Of a stretch of 54,028 nucleotides of DNA, positions 23,073 to 31,959 are shown piece by piece. Origin of the DNA: Entamoeba invadens IP1 (lineage: Eukaryota; Evosea; Mastigamoebida; Endamoebidae); NCBI RefSeq assembly GCF_000330505.1, contig NW_004440263.1, forward strand, positions 29,223 through 83,250. Direction: 5' to 3'. How positions within the stretch are numbered: the stretch's first letter is position 1; each line of letters starts with the position of its first letter. Both the position numbers and the translations under genes were made by a program. The notes below the pieces were generated by a model. That model had not been told where the DNA came from. It did no database searches and was given only the letters and a program-made list of their open reading frames with translations.

Positions 23073-23329
23073 TGGAAGTCTGTGCATTTTTTATTATCAT
23101 TGAAAGTTTAATTTTTTTTGAAGAGCATTTTCTGCTTTTCTTCTCTTATCTTTTTTGAATTTATTTCTGTTTGATAATTTTTCTCTTTTTAAGGTTTTAT
23201 TACCAAGTCTTTACTCTTTTAAAATAAAAACAAATTTGCAATTGACATTATTTATGCGGGTTTTGGTGCCAAATATGTGGGAAATCATAATATTCTATCG
23301 GTGTGTAGGTCCCTTTTGATTGGTCAAAA

Positions 23330-23380
23330 CCACACACCGATAGAGTCACACACCGATGGAATCAAACACCGATAGAATTT
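23330..23380 (-). repeat. Three tandem copies of the TIR core motif
   Basis: Three units of about 16-17 bp, each containing CACCGAT followed by A/G-GA, lie head to tail at 23330-23346, 23347-23362 and 23363-23380. A fourth copy in the opposite orientation starts at about 23292. The left end of the element has only one copy. Repeated end motifs often bind transposase. Confidence 0.7.
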
Positions 23381-23388
23381 CTACTGTA

Positions 23389-24369
23389 TTTATAATGGTT
23401 ACTTCTATATTCTAAATATACATCTACTTTTAAAAATTTATTAGAACAAACCACTTTCAAATGATTCCAAACAATTGTTTTGTTTTAAATTTAACTACAT
23501 TTTTACAACGAATAATACAAAAACAATTAATTATATTGTCGCTTGTCAATGGAATTTTAAATTTAAATTGAGCATTTTATTATGTTTTAATCATATTACA
23601 GAAATGGTCAAAAATTGTGTATTATTCACAGTTTGTTAAATTCAGTTGTAATGATAAAAATATAAAAAGTTCAACATTTGAAACAGTTTTTCTATTTTGG
23701 CAAAAAATATACACATTGTTATTCATAGAAAATAATTTGAATGACATAAATCCATTTAAAACTTGCTTTAAATCCATCCAATTTAAAACAAGTTTTTAGC
23801 CAAATTTATTTCGTTTTTAATGTCTTAGCCCAACAATTTTCATCTAATTTTTATATTTAAAATCATACAGAACAACTGTTTCTCAGCAGTGAAAATGTAA
23901 AAATATTTTTATAATTTTTGAAGAAAAAGTTGCTAATAAAATGAAAAAATTCAATACATTTTCTTAAATTCGTTGTAAAATGTTGTCTCACCCATCAACA
24001 TGATTTTTTCAAAAGGATAAATATTGTTTCAAAATATTGGAATTGGTACAATATTATCAGACTAACTAAGATATAAAAAATGAAATACCTATAATTTAAT
24101 AAAAAAATGAAACATAATCAATTTCTCATGACTGATCTATTTTTATTCGTTTTAATGAAAATAGTAGTTTTTAATTAATCAGACAAAACAGGAAAACCAA
24201 AAAGTTGGTTTTAATGTACAATTACATCATAGTTTTTGGTATTAAGCAAAGGAAATGAGCCGAGTTTTATGAAAAACAATAAAATTTTGTCGACCCACAA
24301 TATTGACAACTTTATTATCTTTGTTCCTTCAACATTAGTGCAAATTGGATTTTTTTTGAAATTGTCTAC
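23389..24369. other. AT-rich intergenic sequence
   Basis: About 1 kb with no supported gene. Short open frames such as the one near 23617-23799 have no recognisable features and strongly A/T-biased codons. Confidence 0.6.
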
Positions 24370-24378
24370 TATTTAAAG
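24370..24378 (+). promoter_or_regulatory. TATTTAAAG TATA-like element
   Basis: TATTTAAAG lies 36-44 nt upstream of the ATG at 24414. It matches the core of the Entamoeba TATA-like consensus GTATTTAAA(G/C) and is at the expected distance for the short leaders of this genus. Confidence 0.5.
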
Positions 24379-24413
24379 ATAAATAGTTAACTCCAAAATC
24401 AAAGAATATAACG

Positions 24414-25925
24414 ATGTTTTGTGTTTTATTGCCTCTATTATTTATGTGTGTTGTAAATGCTCAAACAAATACTTTAAATTATGATAATACATTGGTTGAG
24501 CCATTGTGCATGCCCGACTTTATGGCTTTGAACTTGGGATCTTCTTTGTTAAAGTATACCATAGTTTCTGATTGTTATGCAGAGATACCTAATAGAAAAT
24601 ATTCAATAAAAGGAAACAACATTCTTTCATATTGTTTTATCGATGATTATTTTTTGAGAGTGAACAAAAACAACACTAAAGTATCGAGGTGTGGACAATG
24701 GCTCGAAGTGGTTGGACCAAGTCAAGTTTCTATTGTTTGTATGGTTTCTGGAAGTATTACTCCAGATGTCACTGAGGGTTCTCTGCCAGTTGGAGTACCA
24801 TTTGTCGCCCTTCCAAAAGGACTTTATACAAAAGTATCAGGTGGGTTTTCTTTGGACGATGATGCATTTGTACAAGCCACTGTAGCAGAGACAGATTTCG
24901 ACCTAAAAGTGAATCCAACACTTTGGGTGTTGAATAAAAGTGAGAGTGAAATTCGAATACAAGTCACCGACTGTAACAGACCATATCAGTTCATTGAAGT
25001 TGAAAAGATAAATTACAAACTGAGTAACGATGATACATTCACCTTACCACTAATCAAAAGAAAAACCAACATTAATTTAGTCTCTTTCAAAGATGAAAAA
25101 CTAACTTTTGAAGATATCGAATTGGACAAAATTACAAGTACAGTGGCAAACGGCAAATATGATACAGTTCATCTTGGGAAATGCACTTTTGTTGCAGACA
25201 ATATTATTTATTCCAAAACAGTGGCCAACAAAATACAACTCTCTGTGTGGTTGTTTTACAAATTGAGTGACTCGATAAAGGTTGAAACGATGAATAAAAC
25301 TAATATGAAATTTGTTTCAGATGCAGGGAGTCGAAATACTTCCATAGTGATGTTGAACACATCTCCAATTATTATTCAACAACAGTTCAAAGAACTTATC
25401 TTGTCATTAAAAGCCAATTTTGATGTTCACTTTAAAGAGGTTTCTCTCTATTTAGTGAGAAGTGGTGATGATAACACGCTATATGGCTCTTCGACTACCA
25501 TCAACAAAGAACTCAAATTCAAAACAACACAAAATGGTACTGATGTCACTCTCAGAGCTCTTTTTGATACAAAGAGTTGGGAATTTGGAAATACAATTAC
25601 ACTCACTTATGTAAGTGAACCAGGAGGAACTATTGAATTGATTGAAGCAATGTTTGATAAATCTGATACAATTAAAAAAGTAGTCGAGTGCAACTCAACA
25701 ATTTTTGATTGTTTGAATACAGAATGTACAGTGACAAACATGTCGATTGATGAAGGAAGATTTATTTGGCAAAAAGGATGTGAACCTGTATGTGGTAACT
25801 GTAGAGATGGATATGTGTGTACCACCATGGGAAGATGTATTCACCAAGAAAATAACAACTTGAGAGAAGGAACTACAAGTGTGTTGTTCTTTCTTGTAAT
25901 CCTATGTATTTTATTTGTAATTTGA
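24414..25925 (+). CDS. Secreted, probably GPI-anchored surface glycoprotein
   Basis: An intronless 503-residue protein. The N-terminal signal peptide is MFCVLLPLLFMCVVNA. The C-terminus has a short spacer and then the hydrophobic tail TSVLFFLVILCILFVI with nothing after it, the pattern of a GPI-anchor signal. About eight N-x-S/T sites suggest N-glycosylation. The N-terminal third, with Cys pairs and CGQWLEVVGP, resembles the barrel of expansin-like or other double-psi beta-barrel proteins, but this match is weak. Near the end, CEPVCGNCRDGYVCTTMGRC forms a compact Cys-rich module. No catalytic residues are recognised. It most likely faces the outside of the cell; function is unknown. Confidence 0.7.
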   Translation: MFCVLLPLLFMCVVNAQTNTLNYDNTLVEPLCMPDFMALNLGSSLLKYTIVSDCYAEIPNRKYSIKGNNILSYCFIDDYFLRVNKNNTKVSRCGQWLEVVGPSQVSIVCMVSGSITPDVTEGSLPVGVPFVALPKGLYTKVSGGFSLDDDAFVQATVAETDFDLKVNPTLWVLNKSESEIRIQVTDCNRPYQFIEVEKINYKLSNDDTFTLPLIKRKTNINLVSFKDEKLTFEDIELDKITSTVANGKYDTVHLGKCTFVADNIIYSKTVANKIQLSVWLFYKLSDSIKVETMNKTNMKFVSDAGSRNTSIVMLNTSPIIIQQQFKELILSLKANFDVHFKEVSLYLVRSGDDNTLYGSSTTINKELKFKTTQNGTDVTLRALFDTKSWEFGNTITLTYVSEPGGTIELIEAMFDKSDTIKKVVECNSTIFDCLNTECTVTNMSIDEGRFIWQKGCEPVCGNCRDGYVCTTMGRCIHQENNNLREGTTSVLFFLVILCILFVI

Positions 25926-26272
25926 GTATATGTCTTAATTATCATGTTAACCAATACATTTACAAATCAATAAAATATTAAAGAAACGACATAATAGATA
26001 TGTTCAAAATAAAAAAATAACATTTAAACAACACGACTGATTTGATATGGATGTGAAATTGTAATTATCTGCATAAATAATATCAAAACCAATAGTGAGA
26101 TTAAACAATAATTTCGAATATGTTTTATTCTATTAAAATTGTTATCTTAGAAGAAGGAATTAGAGTTAATAAATTGAATAATCTAAAAAACTAACTAAAA
26201 AGCATTTATCAAATAATCCCTCAAAGTATAAAACACAAAAAATATAAAAAACTGTTATTTGCGCACTTGGGT
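25926..26272. other. AT-rich spacer between convergent genes
   Basis: A 347-nt A/T-rich stretch between the ends of the surface-protein gene and the inositol-kinase gene. I see no gene or clear signal in it. Confidence 0.6.
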
Positions 26273-27182
26273 CTATTCCTCTTTCAATTCTTTATTCAAA
26301 TTCTCGAAAATTGTTTTCAAGTGTTTGAGTCCATAAACAATTCCGTCTTCCATTTCACACTTCTCTTCGTCAAGAGAATACGACTTGGCAAAGTCGATGA
26401 ACCTTAAGTCGTACTTTTGACTCTCCGGGGTAGCATCTGCGTCATAGACAAGAAGTACCGACGACCCAAAGAATTTGTAATTCATCGTTTCAAGCAGACT
26501 CAACAACTTATCGATCTGATTGATATAGAACGGGAGCATCTCTTTCCTGTACTTTGTCCCGTCATTAAAAAAGAGTTTAATATACTCGAATAATTGAGCT
26601 GATGTCTTCACTTCGTTTCTGCTCATATGTTTGTCGTATGAAATCAATTGCCCGCCTATCACTCGCTTCATCCCACAAAAACGGAGACCAAGTTCTAGTG
26701 TTGTTGTGAAGATTTTGACGTGTGTGCGGTACTCTATTTTCGCCGGATCGATTTCGGGGTCGTACTTGTGAGTCCCTATTTTTAAGTCGAGAACAAAAGG
26801 CCGTTGGTACCCATTCAGTAAATTCGCCATCTTAATGTACTCCTTTTCTCCAGACCCAAAGTTGTGTATTTCAGCGCCAAAATAGGGCGGGAAGAGTTGT
26901 GTGCTCAACCACTCCCTTTTCGTCTGCAATTTCTCGTAGAACTTTTTCTCCTTTAAATGAGTTCGTCTGAATAATCTAAATGATCTCAATACTCTTCATT
27001 TTCTATTCTTTGAACTTTTATAAAGTATTAATAAAAGAAGAACAAACACGTGGGAAAATAGAAGCTTTCAAAACTACACTCTTTTCATCGACAAAAGAGT
27101 GGACTTGGTCCATACAACACGCTTGTAAAAACTCGTGGTGGAATGGACTTTTTGTCTTAGAAGGAAAAACTCGAGCTGTCAT
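26273..27182 (-). CDS. Inositol polyphosphate kinase (IPMK/IP6K family, 2 exons)
   Basis: Exon 1 (27182-27048, 45 codons) and exon 2 (26950-26273) give 270 residues. The 97-nt intron has a GTTTGT donor and an AAG acceptor. The family signature PxxxDxKxG is present as PFVLDLKIG at about residues 96-104. Later blocks SSVLLVYDAD and RFIDFAKSY match the SSLLxxYD and DFA motifs, which hold metal and nucleotide. The EKKFYEKL...PPYFGAE junction matches the start of the N-lobe after splicing. These enzymes add phosphates to inositol phosphates and feed the pyrophosphate-inositol pathway. The usual N-terminal HQVGGH block is altered (MDQVHSF). The size is close to compact amoebozoan members. The exon 2 frame opens upstream only with a TTG, which supports a separate first exon. 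Confidence 0.8.
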
Positions 27183-27886
27183 CTTTACTGTTTTTTGGAG
27201 TTGGTCAAATCTTTCTTTTTATAATGTTTTCTACAAATACAAATTTAAACATCTTCAATTCTACAAACAGAAAATGATGCTATTGTTGAATAAAAAACCC
27301 TATTATTTATTTATTTACAAAATCCACTTTGAAAAACTATTTCTAGTTATTCTCAAATAAATATTTCTTATTGTTTATTATATTATTAACAATCATTTTT
27401 TTTATTGTTGCGATGATTGCAATTATGAATCTTTGTATGTGATAAATTATAGTAATTTTACTAATATTTATTGTTCGGTGTTTCTATTTTTAAGACTGTT
27501 TTTTTCCTTATAACATTTAGTAACAATTAAGTAGTAAAAATAATAATAAATAAACTATATCATATCTATAATGACAATCGAAAGTTGAGTTTTTACATTT
27601 AAGTATAAATAATTGATAATCTTTAGTTTTTCATGTTTTGCCCAATACTTCGGGATTGACAATTGAAAACTTTATTTAAAAACACGTCGTTAATCCATTA
27701 AACAACTATATATATACTATAATTAGTAACAATTACAATTAATAGTATTCAAATAGATTTTTTATTATTAAAACAAAATGAATTAAAAATGTATAGTATA
27801 TATACTATAAAAAACAGTATAATACAAATAAACAAAATGTTATTAAAATGTTATTAGAAAACAACCACAAGACTTGAAATAACACT
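27183..27886. other. AT-rich intergenic sequence
   Basis: About 700 nt with no supported gene. A plus-strand open frame that enters from 26980 overlaps the first exon of the inositol kinase, changes composition abruptly after about 27180, and is not considered coding. Confidence 0.6.
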
Positions 27887-29530
27887 TTATTTAGAAGAGA
27901 AAGTGCTGTACTTCTTTGCTTTTTTTGCGTTCCAGGTCGTCGCATTAGCGTAAACCTCTGCGTCTTCATCACTTGACAAACTTGCGTCCATAGCTTCTTC
28001 CATGTCGTCAGCATAGTCTTTATAAACCTCTTGCATTGGTTGAGCGGAAGCCTCCTGAGCCATTCTAAACATACTCATGTTTTGTCGAGCGTTTTCAATT
28101 GAGTTTCTTCTTTTGTGGATTGCCGTTTGTTGGATGTAGTAAGTCTGTAAGACATCTCCGTCGACGACTTTGACTTCTTCCTTCTCTTCTGCGATTTCGA
28201 CTGTTTTTGAGATGACTCGAATTCCCTTGAACCCATTCAATTTGGTGTATTTGATCTGCACTTGGACGGGGAAATTCTTCATCTCGCCAAAGGCTTTAGT
28301 CTCTTCTTCGCTTCTCATTGAATATTTGAACTGATATGTTGTGTCGTCATTCACGTTTCCGATGGAGACTTGTCTTCGACTTGGTTGTTCCGATTGGATG
28401 GAGTCATTGATATATACCGCGGGGTGTAAGTAGATACCAATCTCGACATCCGTTGCTATGACATTAGTCCCCAAAGCATCATTAAAGGCATCTGCGACTT
28501 GTTTTGGATCAACTACAAGAACACTTCCACCACACTCTACAGTACACGGAGAGATCCGTTTGAGGTTTGCGTCGCATCCTTTCAATGTATTGATATTAAT
28601 GATCACCCCACTGCTCTTCGCGACTTGTCCTATTTTCTCATAAAAGGCTTTATTAACGTCGGGGTCCTCTTCTAAGTTACCTAATCCATTGTTCGCGGTT
28701 CCATCAGTGCAGAGAATAACTTTGCCATTCTTCTCTTTACCAGCTATGATAGTTGATATTAACAGCGCGGGACCTAAAGCAGTGGAACCTTGTTCTTCTA
28801 AGTCTTTTACTTTCTTTAATATTGCGTTTAAAGTTGTGCTCAGTGGACTTAATGTCACTTTCTCTTTGGCCAAATCGACTAAGCCGTCATAATCAGAGAG
28901 CAAATTGGACTTCACAATAATTGCATTGTGTGTGCAATCCCCAAGGATTTTGACGTCTTTTGAAAATTGGACTACACAGATCTTTTGATTTGGACTTTTT
29001 TCTTTCAAATTCTTCAGCTGTTGACACATCGCGTTTTTGACGACGTCAAGTCGAGTCAGTTGCACTCCATTATTCGTTAAGTCAACATTAATACTCATTG
29101 AGCCGGAAGTGTCAATACAATACACTATAGTGCCATTGTCCTCTGTTTTTTCAGAGTCCGTTTTAGTAATTGGAGCCTCTAAGACATAATCCAAAATGGG
29201 TGCATCGGGTATTTCTTCGGGAAGTATACCACTGACCGTATTTTTGGTGCTACAGAAATGACAAGTCCACTCGCCATCTTTGACGGTGTCTAAGTAAGAC
29301 AATATACTTTGGCAATATTTGCATGTGATTGGATCACCTACGCGAATTGGAACTTCTTCGTTCAAAAACCCCAACTCAACAGACATAATGTTCGTGTCTA
29401 AAGAAGCAGGAGCTTCACATTTTGGAGCAGATGCCCCTGGTGGGGGTGGAACAGCTCCTCCTGGTGGTGGGGGTGGTGGAGGAGGGTAAGCACGAGAAAA
29501 TTTTGCTTTGGAAGTTGCCGCTTTCAACAT
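27887..29530 (-). CDS. Sec23/24-like zinc finger plus von Willebrand A domain protein
   Basis: An intronless 547-residue protein. The N-terminus has two poly-proline runs (about residues 16-31). A CxxC...CxxC zinc ribbon follows (Cys 70, 73, 90, 93), like that of Sec23/Sec24. The vWA domain starts near residue 134 with the metal-ion motif DTSGSMS (140-146) and has a later TDG. The rest is beta-rich, then a helical tail that is acidic and ends Lys/Ser-rich. Entamoeba and Dictyostelium have families with this layout, some fused to a permuted Ras domain, which is missing here. COPII coat function is unlikely because the gelsolin and helical Sec23 domains are not recognisable. The ATG at 29530 is the first in frame. 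Confidence 0.75.
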   Translation of the reverse strand: MLKAATSKAKFSRAYPPPPPPPPGGAVPPPPGASAPKCEAPASLDTNIMSVELGFLNEEVPIRVGDPITCKYCQSILSYLDTVKDGEWTCHFCSTKNTVSGILPEEIPDAPILDYVLEAPITKTDSEKTEDNGTIVYCIDTSGSMSINVDLTNNGVQLTRLDVVKNAMCQQLKNLKEKSPNQKICVVQFSKDVKILGDCTHNAIIVKSNLLSDYDGLVDLAKEKVTLSPLSTTLNAILKKVKDLEEQGSTALGPALLISTIIAGKEKNGKVILCTDGTANNGLGNLEEDPDVNKAFYEKIGQVAKSSGVIININTLKGCDANLKRISPCTVECGGSVLVVDPKQVADAFNDALGTNVIATDVEIGIYLHPAVYINDSIQSEQPSRRQVSIGNVNDDTTYQFKYSMRSEEETKAFGEMKNFPVQVQIKYTKLNGFKGIRVISKTVEIAEEKEEVKVVDGDVLQTYYIQQTAIHKRRNSIENARQNMSMFRMAQEASAQPMQEVYKDYADDMEEAMDASLSSDEDAEVYANATTWNAKKAKKYSTFSSK

Positions 29531-29550
29531 TTTGAATTATTGAGATTGAG

Positions 29551-29569
29551 GAACTATATATACTAGTTC
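29551..29569 (-). promoter_or_regulatory. TATA box within a GAAC inverted repeat
   Basis: The 19-nt segment reads GAAC, then TATATATA-like sequence, then GTTC at the other end. On the minus strand it lies about 20-40 nt before the ATG of the vWA gene. It combines a TATA-like box with the GAAC word known as a core promoter element in E. histolytica. Confidence 0.4.
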
Positions 29570-31112
29570 TTGATGTTTTCGATGTATTTTAAGAATGACG
29601 TTTTTAAATGGTAAATTTAATAGTTATTTTTTATTATTATATTTAGTTTGTAATTTTAGAATTATTACTTGATTTAAAACTATGTTTTATAATAAATAAT
29701 ATTATACATATACATACTTTTGAGTTTTAAGTGTTTAGAATTAATAATGTGATAAAACTATTATGTTTGTAAGTTTCACATTAATTAAATAATACTTTAC
29801 TAGTTTTATAGATTTTGTACACCACAAAGTCGGTGATTTTTAGCCCCGAAAAACAAAACAAAATCATTACACTAATGGTTGGGTATTGGTAACTCTTTGA
29901 GTTATATACCACTTTAAAAGCAGATATTATGTAATAAATTTGTTTCAACACACTATCATTGTAATTTCTTTAATATTGCACTTGTTAAGTTCTAAGTTTC
30001 GACACACATTTTCTATAAGATTTCAACCATAATTAAAAAATCAATTGTTACGTTTTAGTCTTTCTAGAGTCTTTAACCTTACAATGTCGGTAGAGTAATT
30101 AAAATAACATTTATTTTTAAACCATATGAAAAATATGAAAAAAAAACAAAAAAAACTTAAAAAATCAAGTGTGATTCACTGTTAACAAATTCTCGTAAAT
30201 TGAGACTTTACGATATCAAAAATTGATTTGTATTGTTCTGATATGCAATTCAAACTTGTTTATATTTCAAATGATGCGTCGACATTATTAATTCAATGAT
30301 ATGATTTTTGTTTTTTTTTATTTTTTCGAATTTAGGAAATGTAATAAAAATAACAAGGGTGCCATTCTGAGATTTTTGGTATTTTGTTTTAGTTTTGTTA
30401 TTCATCCACAATCCAAAGGTTAAACAAAAAACAAATACTTTTCATTTTTTTTTTCTGTTTTTTTGATAGCATACTTTTTGACAATAACAATCATACATAA
30501 ATTGTTATAGATATTTTTCTTTTCATTTTGTTGCAAAACTTGTAAAACAAAGTATAAATGGATACTATTGTTTTTATCAGTTTTTTGTCTCCACGTACTC
30601 GGTTTTTGTGTTGAAACATCTTTTGTTTGGTAAGATAATTTGGCTATATTTTTGTTTAAATAACAAGGAAAAGTGTCGGAAAATGATATTACCAAAAAGA
30701 AAAAATACAAAAAAAAAAGTATTTATAAATGTAACGCAAAATGTTTACAAGATTTTGTACATATATTACCAGTTGACATTATTATAACAAAATAATAGTA
30801 TTTTTAATCAATATTATTAAATTAAAACGATTATTTTATACCGGAGGCAAAAATGCCTCTATTATAATAGAATCATTCATTATTTCCCAAAAGTGATTTA
30901 ACAACAAAAATATTTACCACTTAAACGGAACTGCTGTTTTTGTTTTTTTGAAGCAATTTTGTAGCAAAAAGAGTTATAAAAAGTTATTTAGTAATAGTAC
31001 ATTGTAGTGTCAACTGCAAAAGGTTACTTCTCTTGTTTTTCAGAGACACACTACAAACACATAGACCCTCGGTGGTACATAATCACCTTTCATCTCAGCA
31101 ACCATTTCTTGT
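29570..31112. other. AT-rich spacer between divergent genes
   Basis: About 1.5 kb without a supported gene. An open frame near 30420-30710 on the minus strand is Lys/Asn-rich and has no recognisable domain. A short hairpin, GAGGC-AAAAAT-GCCTC, lies at about 30844-30859. The interval must contain the promoter of the gene at 31113. Confidence 0.6.
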
Positions 31113-31835
31113 ATGTCGGACATCTCTTACGAGCAAAAGAAAGCGCGAAACGCAGTGAAGGCGCGTGATTCGAAGCGCGGGAAGGACGTCACACGGGCAT
31201 TATTAATTGTGTTGTACAACAGTTACATTGCGCCCGTCACGTGTTTTGTTTCGAAAAGACCTGCATCAAAGAAAGTCACAAAGGATCTTGAAGTTGAAAG
31301 AATCGAAGACAACAATTGGGACGCTATCGCTAAAGCAGCAGATGATGCCACCAACATCAGCACTAAGAAAAGAGTTAAAAAGGAATCGAGAAACAATTAT
31401 CTTGCACAGTTCATGAAAGGAAGACTGGAGAAATGTGGCTTTGTGTTTTACTCAAAAAAGACAAAGAATGCTAAGATGAAGGTGCCCCTTGCCACTGTGT
31501 TACAATGTAAATACAACGACATTTTATACACCACAGACCTTGTGTACTTCATTGGTAAAAAGTACATTGAATATGCAAAGACACAAATCGAGTCGAAAAT
31601 GTCTGTTGTTAGATTTCCTGTTGTCCAAAACTTCTTGGAAATTGAAAGGAGTTTATATGAAAACACAAGAAGCCAAGAGACTGAGCCAACACACTTTAGT
31701 CTGGTTCTGCAAACCAACACACCAACTTGTGACAATCTCAGTGACAATTGCTGTGCACATCCTTTCAACTTTTGCACCGCTGAGAACTCTCCATCTGTAG
31801 AGGAGAACGGCTTCATACAGCACTCTGGACTTTGA
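31113..31835 (+). CDS. Unrecognised basic protein
   Basis: An intronless 240-residue protein that I cannot assign to a family. The first 110 residues are rich in Lys/Arg/Ala (EQKKARNAVKARDSKRGKD, then STKKRVKKESRN), as in nucleic-acid-binding proteins. The middle is mixed alpha/beta with TDLVYFIGKKYIEYAKTQI. The last 40 residues have four Cys and many Ser/Asn. There is no signal peptide or membrane segment. Base composition is clearly coding compared with its flanks, and codon use resembles its neighbours. It starts 124 nt before the next gene on the same strand. A DNA- or chromatin-related role is possible from composition only. Confidence 0.6.
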   Translation: MSDISYEQKKARNAVKARDSKRGKDVTRALLIVLYNSYIAPVTCFVSKRPASKKVTKDLEVERIEDNNWDAIAKAADDATNISTKKRVKKESRNNYLAQFMKGRLEKCGFVFYSKKTKNAKMKVPLATVLQCKYNDILYTTDLVYFIGKKYIEYAKTQIESKMSVVRFPVVQNFLEIERSLYENTRSQETEPTHFSLVLQTNTPTCDNLSDNCCAHPFNFCTAENSPSVEENGFIQHSGL

Positions 31836-31959
31836 TAAGATCTTTGCACAAATGATATATTGATTGATTATTACAAAATTACATTGTAAAATATAAAACA
31901 AGAAGAAGTGGGTAGTTAAATAAAAAGAACAAAAAAAGCAAACGATATTGATTGGAAAA

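Larger units (their letters stand above)
22260..23386. mobile_element. Mariner-like TIR element (1,127 bp) carrying an HSP70 fragment
   Basis: The left end reads CAGTAAAAATTCTATCGGTG and the right end, reversed, reads CAGTAGAAATTCTATCGGTG. Both are flanked by TA (22258-22259 and 23387-23388), the Tc1/mariner-type duplication. The right end has extra copies of the TATCGGTGTGTG motif: one in plus orientation near 23292 and three in minus orientation between 23330 and 23380. No transposase is present, so it is non-autonomous. The interior holds a decayed antisense HSP70 segment. The duplication is only TA, so its evidence is weak; the inverted ends are the main support. Confidence 0.75.

Noticed and set aside
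26980..27360. Plus-strand frame of 126 codons
   Set aside because: Overlaps the first exon of the inositol kinase on the other strand, which has family support; the later half is random in composition.
30420..30710. Minus-strand 96-codon frame
   Set aside because: Lys/Asn/Ile-rich, no domain, in otherwise non-coding A/T-rich DNA.
30844..30859. GAGGC-GCCTC hairpin as a transcription terminator
   Set aside because: Bacterial-style terminators are not used by this organism, and no U-run or gene end lies next to it.
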